Positions 50,178 through 59,276 of a stretch of DNA of 64,000 nt are shown here, one piece after another. Each line of letters starts with the position of its first letter. The stretch's first letter is position 1. The notes under the pieces were generated by a model. That model had not been told where the DNA came from, searched no databases, and saw only the letters and a program-made list of their open reading frames with translations. A program made the position numbers and the translations under genes. The DNA is from Arcticibacter sp. (GTDB lineage Bacteria; Bacteroidota; Bacteroidia; 2-12-FULL-35-15): the NCBI GenBank assembly GCA_021155045.1, contig JAJNQB010000001.1:258059-322058 (forward strand), given 5' to 3'.

Positions 50178-51356
50178 CTACTTTTTGAGTAATTTTTTGT
50201 ATAATTTTTCCATGTCGGCAACTAAGCGAGTAAAATGAAATTTCTCTTTTACATTTTTCCATCCCTCGGTAGCCAAAGAATCACGTAAAGTTTCGTTTTC
50301 GATGAGGTTTAATAGGTGTTTTGCGAATTGCTCAATATTGTCATTTTCACACAACAAAGCTGTTTTTTCTGGAATCACTACATTTTCAATTCCGCCTACA
50401 TTAGTTGTAACTATTGCTTTGTTTGCAGCTTGTGCTTCAATTAAACTAACGGGCGTACCTTCATTAAACGATGTTAATGCTATAATATCGCTTCCGGCAA
50501 GGGCTGTATCAATGTCTTTAATCCATGATGTAAATGTTAATAGGGTGTTTTTTTCTCCTGAGCTGAAATCGATATTCAATTCTTGAGCTTTCTTTTCAAT
50601 TTCTGGGCGAGATTCTCCATCGCCAATAATAAATGCTTTAATTTTTTTTGTGGTTTTTTCAGAAACAATTTTGAGTCCTTCTAAAAAAAGCCTATGATTT
50701 TTTACTGGAACCAATCGTCCAATAATAGAAATAGCAATTTCATCCTCATTCAAATTATACTTTCCTCTAAATACTTTTCTTTTTTGTTCCTGATTATCTT
50801 GAAATTTTGATAGGTCAAATCCCAAAGGAATTACATATACTTTTTCTGGTTTACATATTTTGTGAATGTTTGTCAATTCTTCTTTTTGTTTTTCGCTAAT
50901 AGCAATAATTACAGTAGATTTTTTTGCTAAATAACGCTCAATATTTTTATAAAAAGAAGTTTTTAATTTTCCAAAATAAGAATGAAAAACATGACCATGA
51001 AAAGTGTGCACAATCACAGGGACTCCGCATGCTGATGCAGCTAACCTCCCCAAAGTTCCTGCTTTTGAAGCATGTGTATGAACAATGTCGGGTTTGTATT
51101 CTTTAATTATTTTTTTTATTTTTTTATAAGCGATATAATCATTTTTTAAACTAATTGCTCTTTTCATCTCATCGATAATAATGGGTTGTAAACCAAGATT
51201 GTTGATAATAAAATCCGAGCTTTCTTCTGTTTCATCTTTTGCTCCACCAATTAGTAATGTTTCAAAATCATTTGAAAGATATTTACTCAGATAAGCAACA
51301 TTGTATGTTGGACCACCTAAATTGAATCTATTAATTATGCGTAATACTTTTATCAT
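50178..51356 (-). CDS. Glycosyltransferase family 4
   Basis: The 392-residue cytoplasmic GT-B enzyme adds a sugar to a lipid-linked glycan. The N-terminal domain has INRFNLGGPTYNVAYLSKYL and VHTHASKAGTLGRLAASACG; the C-terminal domain has IGRLVPVKNHRLFLEGL and the donor-binding motif TSFNEGTPVSLIEAQAANKA with the E-x7-E pair. The substrate is unknown. It is six bases downstream of the asnB gene and precedes the export operon. Confidence 0.93.
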   Translation of the reverse strand: MIKVLRIINRFNLGGPTYNVAYLSKYLSNDFETLLIGGAKDETEESSDFIINNLGLQPIIIDEMKRAISLKNDYIAYKKIKKIIKEYKPDIVHTHASKAGTLGRLAASACGVPVIVHTFHGHVFHSYFGKLKTSFYKNIERYLAKKSTVIIAISEKQKEELTNIHKICKPEKVYVIPLGFDLSKFQDNQEQKRKVFRGKYNLNEDEIAISIIGRLVPVKNHRLFLEGLKIVSEKTTKKIKAFIIGDGESRPEIEKKAQELNIDFSSGEKNTLLTFTSWIKDIDTALAGSDIIALTSFNEGTPVSLIEAQAANKAIVTTNVGGIENVVIPEKTALLCENDNIEQFAKHLLNLIENETLRDSLATEGWKNVKEKFHFTRLVADMEKLYKKLLKK

Positions 51357-51362
51357 AAAAAT

Positions 51363-53261
51363 TTATACAACAGCATATTTTTTCCACCAAAATTGAAATA
51401 CAATTAGTGCCCAAATTTTTTCAACTGAATCATTTGGGTTTGAACTAAATAATTGTTTTTTTAATTGTTGGATAGTATCTAGATTAAAAATGTTTTGTTC
51501 TTTAATAAAACTATCTGACAATAAATCATCTGTAATCATTGATTTTAAGTCTGTTTTGAACCATTTCAATAGTGGCACTTCAAAACCTTTTTTTCCTCTT
51601 GAAAATAATTCTTCGGGTAATTCTTTTTTGAAAGCATCTTTTAAAATTTTTTTACGATGCTTGTCATCAATTTTAAAATTTGCCGGCAATGAAAAAGCAA
51701 AATCAACAATAGTATGGTCCAAAAAAGGCACTCGTACTTCTAAGCTTTGGCTCATACTCATCCTATCGACTTTAACAAGCATATCATTTTTTAAAACTAA
51801 ATTCATATCTGTCATTAAAACAGAATTATAATCATTATTAATATAGTTTAAAATAGTGCTTTTTCTGGTTTCAAAATTTTCAAAATCATTTTTATTTTTT
51901 AAAAACGATGCTGAAAATAAATCATTTTTATTAAATCCCGACCATTTTGCCCATTGCCAATAACGTTCTTGCGGTGATAAATTCATGCCTTCAGCAAATT
52001 TTTCGAGTTGCCGAACTTTATTCCCACTTTTTGTATTCCTTGATTTTGGTAATTGTTTTAAAATAGGATAACTCGCCTTCACTAATTTAGCAGTAAAATT
52101 TTTATGGCGCGCTTTTAATTCGGCAGCATGTTTGTTGTAACCTGCAAATAATTCATCTGCACCATCACCAGAAAGAGCTACAGTTACGTGTTTCTTTGTG
52201 TGCATACTTAATATATTAACTGCAAGTGCTGAGGAATCAGCAAAAGGTTCATCGATATATTCTAGTACTTGGTGAAGATTGTTGTATAAATCATTATTTG
52301 TCAATTCAAAAACAGTATGATTTGTTTTGTGTTTTTTTGCTACCAAACATGCAAATTCAGTTTCATCAAACATTGGTTCGTCTTTATATCCTATCGAAAA
52401 TGTATTTAAGTATTTTGTTTGTTGTGCAGCAATTGCTGTTATGATTGACGAATCAATTCCTCCGCTCAAAAATGCGCCCAGAGGAACATCTGCAATCATT
52501 CTGTTTTGAACGGATTGTTCTAGTAATATCTTTATTTTTTTTTGAGCTAAATTGTAATCGGAAAAATAATTATTTGTACTCAGTTTGGGAATTGAATAAT
52601 AATTTTCTATTTCAAGTGTATTGTTGTTGTTTATTTTTAAAAAGCTACCAGCTTCTAATTTTAAAACATTTTTAAAAATAGAGTAGGGGCTTGGTATATA
52701 GTTTAAATGAAAATAGGTTTGTAATGAATTTTTATCAATTTCTTTTGGAATTCCAAACTCTATTATTGCTTTCATTTCAGAAGCAAAAATAAATTTGTTT
52801 TTATCTTGATAATAATAGAGTGGTTTAATGCCAAATCTGTCGCGAGCTAAAAAAATTTCTTCTGTTTCTTTGTCATAAATTGCAAAAGAAAATTCTCCAT
52901 CCAGCTTTTCTAAACACATTTCTTTTTCAGAAATATATAAGTTCAATAATACTTCTGTATCGCTTTGTGATTTGAATTGAAACCCTTTTTGTTCTAATTC
53001 TTTTTTTAACTGTTTGTAATTAAAAATCTCGCCATTAAACACAATAGTATATCTTTTAGAGGAATCAGAAAAAGGCTGTGATGCAGCTTCTGAAGTGTCG
53101 ATGATACTTAATCTTCGATGTCCTAAAGCGCAATTTTTGTCGAAATAGATTCCTTCACCATCAGGTCCACGTTTTTGTAAAGTATAAGTTGCAGCACTTA
53201 TTTTTGATAAGTATTTTTTCCCTTCTTCGTTAAACGCAATTATGCCTGTTATTCCGCACAT
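51363..53261 (-). CDS. asnB: Asparagine synthase (glutamine-hydrolysing)
   Basis: The enzyme has the N-terminal class II glutaminase domain with Cys2 nucleophile (MCGITGIIAF), GPDGEGIY and LGHRRLSIID, then the synthetase domain with the PP-loop FLSGGIDSSII and VALSGDGADELFAGY. The 632-residue length is typical of the group found in polysaccharide loci, where such proteins amidate sugar acids instead of making free asparagine. Both roles are possible; the location favours sugar modification. It lies between a glycosyltransferase and a NAGPA-like gene. Confidence 0.9.
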   Translation of the reverse strand: MCGITGIIAFNEEGKKYLSKISAATYTLQKRGPDGEGIYFDKNCALGHRRLSIIDTSEAASQPFSDSSKRYTIVFNGEIFNYKQLKKELEQKGFQFKSQSDTEVLLNLYISEKEMCLEKLDGEFSFAIYDKETEEIFLARDRFGIKPLYYYQDKNKFIFASEMKAIIEFGIPKEIDKNSLQTYFHLNYIPSPYSIFKNVLKLEAGSFLKINNNNTLEIENYYSIPKLSTNNYFSDYNLAQKKIKILLEQSVQNRMIADVPLGAFLSGGIDSSIITAIAAQQTKYLNTFSIGYKDEPMFDETEFACLVAKKHKTNHTVFELTNNDLYNNLHQVLEYIDEPFADSSALAVNILSMHTKKHVTVALSGDGADELFAGYNKHAAELKARHKNFTAKLVKASYPILKQLPKSRNTKSGNKVRQLEKFAEGMNLSPQERYWQWAKWSGFNKNDLFSASFLKNKNDFENFETRKSTILNYINNDYNSVLMTDMNLVLKNDMLVKVDRMSMSQSLEVRVPFLDHTIVDFAFSLPANFKIDDKHRKKILKDAFKKELPEELFSRGKKGFEVPLLKWFKTDLKSMITDDLLSDSFIKEQNIFNLDTIQQLKKQLFSSNPNDSVEKIWALIVFQFWWKKYAVV

Positions 53262-53264
53262 AAA

Positions 53265-54008
53265 TTATTTTACTTTAAATACTACCCAATTACATTGTTT
53301 ATCCGTCTGAGTTTTCATTCTTCCAATGGTAACAATTTTGCCATCTGTTTTATACCAACCTTCATCCCATGCTCCCATATCTGTATATAATGCATCTGTT
53401 ACACCAAGTTCAAGTAAATCTTTAGTAAATGCAGCAAGTGTTATATGCTCATACGATTCAATAATTGCAGTTTGTTTTCCTTTTAGTTTTACGATTGCTC
53501 TTCGCTGGAATAATTTTATGTCTTTATACGTTGCCCCAGTTCCTTTTTCAACCATTTGTATTTGTTGAAACAATGAGCCTTTTTTAGCAATAACAAGATT
53601 AATTAAAGAATCGTTTAATAATTTTCCCTTTTGTGTTGGAAAAATATCACATTCACCATTTATTATTTTTATTGCTCCACCTAGTGTATGGTTAATTTTA
53701 TTTTTATTATAGATTTTACCATTGTCAATATATAATCCGTCAACTGAATAGGTTTGTAAGTCGGTATAAGCTCCTGCAATAGTTAGTAAAATAGTATTGT
53801 TATTTTTGTCTGGACGTTTTAACGATACGTCCATTATTAAATTGTTTTTATAAAAAATAGTGTAATTATAGCCGGATTTTGTTTTTTTATTTTCCACAAT
53901 CAATTCCTGACTGTTTCCTTTGAACATAACAAACCCAGAAATTAACATTCCAGTAAGCAACAAAAAGCTATAAAATAGAGCAGAGGAATGTTTGTTTTTT
54001 AAATTCAT
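53265..54008 (-). CDS. Secreted NAGPA-like (phosphodiester glycosidase family) protein
   Basis: The 247-residue protein has a signal anchor (ALFYSFLLLTGMLISGFVMF, about residues 10-29) and an extracytoplasmic domain whose pattern RRAIVKLKGKQTAII, then LAAFTKDLLELGVTDALYTD and MGAWDEGWYKTDGK resembles the phosphodiester glycosidase (NAGPA, uncovering enzyme) fold. Relatives hydrolyse sugar phosphodiesters, and some act on exopolysaccharides. The match is moderate. It is first of the asnB-GT4 group, three bases before asnB. Confidence 0.55.
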   Translation of the reverse strand: MNLKNKHSSALFYSFLLLTGMLISGFVMFKGNSQELIVENKKTKSGYNYTIFYKNNLIMDVSLKRPDKNNNTILLTIAGAYTDLQTYSVDGLYIDNGKIYNKNKINHTLGGAIKIINGECDIFPTQKGKLLNDSLINLVIAKKGSLFQQIQMVEKGTGATYKDIKLFQRRAIVKLKGKQTAIIESYEHITLAAFTKDLLELGVTDALYTDMGAWDEGWYKTDGKIVTIGRMKTQTDKQCNWVVFKVK

Positions 54009-54110
54009 TTAAAAGTAGATGTGAAAAACTTTGTTAATATACTAAAATTGATAGGTGCTAAGTTAGGGCTTTTATTCATTTTATTTGTATGAACAGAAAA
54101 TTCAAAATAA

Positions 54111-55577
54111 ATGTCGTCAAGTTTAATATTAATATGTGTTTTATTGTATTCAGCGTTATTATTTGTTGTTACTTGGTGGAGTGCTCGCGGGGCAAACAAC
54201 GAAAGTTATTATGTTGGTAACCGTTCTTCTAAGTGGTATTTGGTAGCGTATGGAATGATTGGAGCATCGCTTTCTGGAGTAACTTTTATTTCTGTTCCTG
54301 GTGCTGTTGGAACATCTCAGTTTGGTTATTTGCAGGTAGTATTAGGATATTTAATTGGCTATATGGTTATAGCTTATGTTTTACTTCCAGTGTATTATAG
54401 ATTAAACCTCACTTCAATTTATAGTTATTTACAACAACGTTTTGGAAATGCTTCTTACAAAACAGGAGCCTTCTTTTTTATTATTTCTCGTGTTGTTGGA
54501 GCAGCTTTTAGAATGTATATTGTAGTAAATGCATTGCAAGTTTTTGTGTTTGACAATATGGGTGTTCCATTTATCGTTACCACATCCGTTTTTATGATTC
54601 TTATTTTACTTTACACTTATCAAGGAGGAGTTAAAACGATAGTTTATACAGATACTTTACAAACAACATTTATGTTGCTGTCTGTTGTGCTATCCATTGT
54701 ATTTATAATGCAAGAATTAAATTTAGGTGTTGCAGATGTGTTTCATAAAATTTCCGAAAGTAGTTATTCAAAAACTTTTTTTAGCGATTGGCATACAAAA
54801 TCATTTTTCCCAAAACAATTTTTTGGAGGCATGTTTATTGCAATTGCTATGACAGGCTTAGATCAAGAAATGATGCAAAAAAATATCAGTTGCAAAACTT
54901 TAGGTGATGCTCAAAAAAACGTTTTAACATTTAGTGGAATTTTACTGATTGTTAATATTATGTTTCTTGTTTTAGGTGCTTTGCTTTATATTTATGCAAG
55001 TGAAACAAATGTTCCATTATTAGTTGATGCAAGTGGCAAAGTGGTTACAGATAATGTATTTCCAAATATAGCATTGCATCATTTTGGTTCGGTGTCGGCA
55101 GTATTTTTTATCATTGGTTTGATTTCAGCGGCATATCCAAGTGCTGATGGAGCATTAACCGCATTGACAAGTGTTTTTTGTTTGGATTTTTTAGGATTAA
55201 AAAATGATGAAACAAAAACAGAGCAACAAAAAACAATTATCCGCCAACGAGTACACATTGCTTTTGCTTCTATCTTGTTATTAGTAATAATTTTATTTAA
55301 AGTAATAAATAATGATGCTGTAATAAATAATTTATTTACTTGGGCGGGTTATACTTATGGACCCTTGCTTGGCTTATATGCCTTTGGGTTATTTACAAAA
55401 AAACAACTGAAAGATAAGTTTGTGCCTATCATTTGTATCGTATCTCCAATTATCTGTATTGTTCTAAATGATTATTCAAAAGAACTTTTTAATGGATATA
55501 AATTCGGGTTTGAAATGATAATTTTTAATGGGCTATTCACCTTTATTGGTTTGGCTTTAATTTCAAAAAAATCATAA
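54111..55577 (+). CDS. Sodium:solute symporter (SSS family)
   Basis: The 488-residue membrane protein has about 13 helices, the SSS pattern (ESYYVGNRSSKWYLVAYGMI, then LSGVTFISVPGA), YTYQGGVKTIVYTDTLQTTF in the middle, and GLISAAYPSADGALTALTSV later, where the sodium-binding Ser residues lie. The substrate could be a sugar, amino acid or sialic acid; none can be chosen. It diverges from the NAGPA-like gene, and its 3' end overlaps the convergent M28 gene by six bases. Confidence 0.93.
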   Translation: MSSSLILICVLLYSALLFVVTWWSARGANNESYYVGNRSSKWYLVAYGMIGASLSGVTFISVPGAVGTSQFGYLQVVLGYLIGYMVIAYVLLPVYYRLNLTSIYSYLQQRFGNASYKTGAFFFIISRVVGAAFRMYIVVNALQVFVFDNMGVPFIVTTSVFMILILLYTYQGGVKTIVYTDTLQTTFMLLSVVLSIVFIMQELNLGVADVFHKISESSYSKTFFSDWHTKSFFPKQFFGGMFIAIAMTGLDQEMMQKNISCKTLGDAQKNVLTFSGILLIVNIMFLVLGALLYIYASETNVPLLVDASGKVVTDNVFPNIALHHFGSVSAVFFIIGLISAAYPSADGALTALTSVFCLDFLGLKNDETKTEQQKTIIRQRVHIAFASILLLVIILFKVINNDAVINNLFTWAGYTYGPLLGLYAFGLFTKKQLKDKFVPIICIVSPIICIVLNDYSKELFNGYKFGFEMIIFNGLFTFIGLALISKKS

Positions 55578-56945
55578 TCCATACGTATCAATCAAATAAA
55601 TAAGTGCAGCCATGGCAGCACTTCCTAATTCTAATTCTCTTTTATTTACAGCTTCAAACGTATCAATTGCTGTGTGGTGGTAATCGAAATAGCGTTGAGA
55701 ATCAGGAATAAGTTCCAACATTGGTACTCCTAATTCTTCATTAAGAGGTTCTATGTCAGCACCACCACCATTGTGAGTAAAATCATATACTTCATAAGGC
55801 TCAAAATATTTTTTCCAACTCAATAATTTTTCTTTTTGTTTGTCATTCATTGTGCTGCTGAATCCTCTTGGCGAAAATCCACCAGCATCCGATTCAATTG
55901 CAGCAATATGTTTTTCATTTTTCAATTTTGCTAGTTCCATGTATTTTTTTCCACCTCTTCCTCCGTTTTCTTCATTCATAAAAGCAACCGCACGTATCGT
56001 ACATTTTGGTTTTATTCCTAATGATTTATAAATACGGATAATATCAATGCTTTGCACAATTCCAGCGCCATCATCATGTGCGCCTTCTCCATTATCCCAT
56101 GCATCAAGGTGCCCGCCAACAGTAATGATTTCGTCTTTTTTAGAAGTACCGTAAATTTCACCAACTACATTATAAGATTTTTCTTCAGCCAATGTTTGGC
56201 AGTTCATTTTTAAATAAAATTTAGCGTCTTTATCTGTTAGCAAATAAGTGCTTAACCAGTTAGCTCCATTTGTGCTGATAGCACATGCCGGAATTTTTGT
56301 AATGCTATCATTATAACTCATTACACCTGTGTGTGGGTTGTCATCTTGTGCTAATGTTGCTGAACGAACAATAACCCCTACAGCGCCATATTTTGCAGCT
56401 TCTTTGGCTCCCGCCCAGCGTTGCATAACTGCTTTTCCGTAAGCGCCAAACGTTCTGATTAATGTTGGGTCCATAGGGTCGTTGAAAAAAACAATTTTCC
56501 CTTCGATATTTTCTTTGCCTAACCGTTTTAAATCGGCAATTCCTTTAGCTTCCACAATGCCTGCTGTAAGTCCTTCTGCTGGTGTTGCAATTGAGCCTCC
56601 CAATGCACAAATGTTTACAGGCTTAACGCCTTTTGAATTAGATGTAATTACTTTTCCTATTTCTTTTTCACCACGTACCCAATGTGGCACCATACATTCT
56701 TGTAAATAAACGGTATCTGCACCAGCTTCTTTCATCGCTTTGAAAGCCCAGTCAACAGCTTTCTGCGCTTGAGGAGAACCCGCTAATCGCCCTCCAATTT
56801 TTTTACATAAATATTCTAAGTTAGAATAACTTTTTCCGTTTGTTAAAGCATCAGTATAAATTTTTCGAATCGTAGCAGAATCGCTTTGAGCATTTGCTAT
56901 AATTCCTGTAATGATAATGGATAATGTGATTATATTTTTTTTCAT
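55572..56945 (-). CDS. M28-family zinc peptidase, secreted
   Basis: The 457-residue protein has a signal peptide (MKKNIITLSIIITGIIANAQ), a PA-like insert (about residues 100-230), and an M28 catalytic domain. Metal ligands and the catalytic pair are visible: GGHLDAWDNGEGAHDDGAG, NEENGGRGGKKYM, AIESDAGGF and the last His in YHHTAIDTFE. It resembles carboxypeptidase Q (PGCP) and likely trims dipeptides in the periplasm. No T9SS sorting domain is present. Confidence 0.93.
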   Translation of the reverse strand: MKKNIITLSIIITGIIANAQSDSATIRKIYTDALTNGKSYSNLEYLCKKIGGRLAGSPQAQKAVDWAFKAMKEAGADTVYLQECMVPHWVRGEKEIGKVITSNSKGVKPVNICALGGSIATPAEGLTAGIVEAKGIADLKRLGKENIEGKIVFFNDPMDPTLIRTFGAYGKAVMQRWAGAKEAAKYGAVGVIVRSATLAQDDNPHTGVMSYNDSITKIPACAISTNGANWLSTYLLTDKDAKFYLKMNCQTLAEEKSYNVVGEIYGTSKKDEIITVGGHLDAWDNGEGAHDDGAGIVQSIDIIRIYKSLGIKPKCTIRAVAFMNEENGGRGGKKYMELAKLKNEKHIAAIESDAGGFSPRGFSSTMNDKQKEKLLSWKKYFEPYEVYDFTHNGGGADIEPLNEELGVPMLELIPDSQRYFDYHHTAIDTFEAVNKRELELGSAAMAALIYLIDTYGL

Positions 56946-56954
56946 AGTATCTTG

Positions 56955-57245
56955 TTATTTAAATACAATATCGTTTACAATTTCTTTGCCAACGCTATCA
57001 TTAAGCATTTTTATAATTTTAGTTTTTGCCATTGCTAACTCATTGCGTAATGCTGATGAATCAAGTGTTACAAAAAGTTGTTTGTTTTTAATGAAAATAT
57101 CTTTTGTGTGGTTTGCAATCATCTTTCCCATTATGCTATCCCAAGAAGTGATAAGTTTATTTTCTGCCATCTTATCATCCAATTTATAGGTTTTTAAGAG
57201 TGCATTAATTGCGTCTTTGATAGTATATTCATTATTCCTACTCAT
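56955..57245 (-). CDS. DUF721 protein (DciA-like)
   Basis: The 96-residue protein fits DUF721, the family including DciA, the helicase loader used by many bacteria that lack DnaC or DnaI. The pattern ITSWDSIMGKMIANHTKDIF and FIKNKQLFVTLDSSALRNEL is typical of its KH-like core. It lies one base after recF on the same strand, as in many Bacteroidota. A role in loading the replicative helicase is inferred from the family. Confidence 0.82.
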   Translation of the reverse strand: MSRNNEYTIKDAINALLKTYKLDDKMAENKLITSWDSIMGKMIANHTKDIFIKNKQLFVTLDSSALRNELAMAKTKIIKMLNDSVGKEIVNDIVFK

Positions 57246-57246
57246 G

Positions 57247-58389
57247 TCAATCGTTTATTGTAATCTTATCTTTTGTTGAAATTACTTCTTTTTCTTGAGC
57301 AACTCCGTTTTCTATTGTAAACAATTTAAAATCTACGCTTGTTAAGTTAAACAAATCGGCAAGTCGGTTGGGGTGTGTGTCAGTAATAAATAGCTGACCA
57401 AAATTTTTATTACTTACCAATTCCATTAATTGTTTTACTCGAGAGTCATCCAACTTATCATAAATGTCATCCATTAACAAAATTGGGGTTATTTTTTTTA
57501 TGTTTTTAATAAAATCGAACTGAGCCAGTTTTAGTGCAATCAAAAATGATTTTTGTTGTCCTTGCGAAGCATATTTTTTAATCGGATAGCTGTTAATGGT
57601 AAAATCTAAATCATCCTTATGTATTCCAACAGTAGTATATTCTAAGATTCTATCTTTATTAATTGCTTTTTCAAGAACTTCAGTAAAAGAGCTATTGTTT
57701 AAATGTGAAACATATCTTATATCAACTTGTTCTTTGTCGTCTGAAATTAATTTGTAATAATTTTGAAAAATTGGAACAAATGATTGGATGAACGATTGTC
57801 GGATTTCAAAAACTTTTATTCCATATTCAATCAGTTGAATATTCCATATTTCAAGAGATTCTACATCAAATTTACCGCTATCCGAAAATTGTTTTAGTAA
57901 AGCATTTCGGTGCGATAAAACTTTGTTGTAACGAATTAAATTTTCTAAATATTCTTTGTTGTACTGTGCTATTACACTATCAATAAATTTTCTTCGGCTT
58001 TCGCTCCCTTCTGTTATAAGCTCAGAATCGGCAGGGGAAATCATTACCAAAGGAATCATTCCAATATGATCGGCAAGGCGAGTATATTCTTTTTTATTGC
58101 GTTTGAATTGCTTTTTTTGGTTGCGTTTTTGACCACAATAAATTTCCTCAGCGGTATCACTTATCTCATAAAGCCCTTGAATTACAAAAAATGGGGCTTC
58201 GTGCTGTATGTTTTGACTATCTACAGCGTTAAAAAAGCTCTTGCAAAAAGATAGGTAATGAATAGCATCTAAAACATTAGTTTTTCCTTCACCATTATTG
58301 CCGCTAAAGCAGTTGATATGCTTACTAAACGTTAAGTCCGTTTCGGCATAATTTTTAAAGTTTATGAGGGATAATTTTTTGAGGTGCAT
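57247..58389 (-). CDS. recF: RecF DNA repair ATPase
   Basis: RecF binds gapped DNA and works with RecO and RecR. The 380-residue SMC-like protein has Walker A GNNGEGKTNVLDAIHYLSF, the signature region YASQGQQKSFLIALKLAQFD, and Walker B PILLMDDIYDKLDDSR, with the D-loop TDTHPNR. The length is normal. It forms a pair with the DUF721 gene and diverges from the TPR gene. Confidence 0.96.
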   Translation of the reverse strand: MHLKKLSLINFKNYAETDLTFSKHINCFSGNNGEGKTNVLDAIHYLSFCKSFFNAVDSQNIQHEAPFFVIQGLYEISDTAEEIYCGQKRNQKKQFKRNKKEYTRLADHIGMIPLVMISPADSELITEGSESRRKFIDSVIAQYNKEYLENLIRYNKVLSHRNALLKQFSDSGKFDVESLEIWNIQLIEYGIKVFEIRQSFIQSFVPIFQNYYKLISDDKEQVDIRYVSHLNNSSFTEVLEKAINKDRILEYTTVGIHKDDLDFTINSYPIKKYASQGQQKSFLIALKLAQFDFIKNIKKITPILLMDDIYDKLDDSRVKQLMELVSNKNFGQLFITDTHPNRLADLFNLTSVDFKLFTIENGVAQEKEVISTKDKITIND

Positions 58390-58461
58390 GGTGCTAATTC
58401 TGCTATAAAAGTACCTAAAAAATGAGTTTTTAAAGTATATTTTTGCAATTAAATTACCGAT

Positions 58462-58484
58462 TTTGCAAAAAAAACTTATTTTTG
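58462..58484 (+). promoter_or_regulatory. Promoter-like TTTG-N11-TATTTTTG upstream of the TPR gene
   Basis: TATTTTTG matches TAnnTTTG exactly and ends 27 bases before the ATG. TTTG lies 11 bases upstream across an A-rich spacer. This repeats the spacing seen before the HD and ABC-F genes. Confidence 0.45.
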
Positions 58485-58511
58485 CAGTCCATTAAATGAA
58501 ATTATAGAATT

Positions 58512-59195
58512 ATGTCAAAAGAAATAAAAGACGAACCAATAGTTGATGTAGAACAAGCATTCTCAAAAACGGAGTTGTTTATTGAACAAAACAAAAAAAG
58601 TTTGATGCTTATCGCTACTGCTATCATAGTATTGGTAGGAGGGTATTTTGCTTATAAATATTGGTATGTTGCAGGTGAGGAAGAGTCTGCACAAAAGGCA
58701 ATGTTTAAAGCAGAACAATATTTCGAAAAAGATTCGTTGGACAAAGCCATTAATGGCGATGGAACGTATGATGGTTTTTTACAAATTGTAGAAAACTATG
58801 GTGTTACACCTTCTGGAAATTTAGCAGAATATTATTTAGGTGTTTGCTATTTGAAAAAAGGACAATTTGAAGATGCAATTGAGCATTTAAAAGCATTTGA
58901 TGGTGATGATTTAGTTTCGCCAGCTATGGCTACAGGCGCAATTGGAGATGCCTATATGGAACTTGGAAATGTGGAAGAAGCGGTTTCGTACTATTTAAAA
59001 GCAGCCGAACAAAACGCAAATAAATTTACAACACCTATATTTTTGAAAAAAGCAGCAATGGCTAACGAAGAAAAAGGAAATTATGCTGATGCTGTGAAAT
59101 TATATGAGCGTATTCAAACAGAATTTTCTGAAACGGCTGATGGTAAAGAAATGGAAAAATACATTGCTCGTGCTAAAACATTAGGCAACTTATAA
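58512..59195 (+). CDS. Membrane-anchored tetratricopeptide repeat protein (YfgM-like)
   Basis: The 227-residue protein has a charged cytoplasmic N-terminus, one membrane helix (LMLIATAIIVLVGGYFAYKY, about residues 36-55) and four or so TPR units after it (NLAEYYLGVCYLKKGQFEDA, AIGDAYMELGNVEEAVSYYL, NEEKGNYADAVKLYERIQTE). The layout matches YfgM-type proteins, which link the Sec translocon to periplasmic chaperones, but the function in Bacteroidota is untested. A terminator follows. Confidence 0.85.
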   Translation: MSKEIKDEPIVDVEQAFSKTELFIEQNKKSLMLIATAIIVLVGGYFAYKYWYVAGEEESAQKAMFKAEQYFEKDSLDKAINGDGTYDGFLQIVENYGVTPSGNLAEYYLGVCYLKKGQFEDAIEHLKAFDGDDLVSPAMATGAIGDAYMELGNVEEAVSYYLKAAEQNANKFTTPIFLKKAAMANEEKGNYADAVKLYERIQTEFSETADGKEMEKYIARAKTLGNL

Positions 59196-59215
59196 TGAAA
59201 TAATACATAAAGTAT

Positions 59216-59251
59216 AAAGGTGATTTTATTTTAAAATCACCTTTTCTTTTT
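59216..59251 (+). terminator. Rho-independent terminator of the TPR gene
   Basis: AAAGGTGATTTT and AAAATCACCTTT form a perfect 12-bp stem with a five-base loop, followed by TCTTTTTT. Confidence 0.85.
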
Positions 59252-59276
59252 TAATAAACAATCTTATTTTTTAACA

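Noticed and set aside
59196..59276. FMN riboswitch before ribH
   Set aside because: The 81-base gap is filled by the upstream terminator and AT-rich sequence; none of the conserved RFN helices is seen. The same holds for the 76 bases before ribF.
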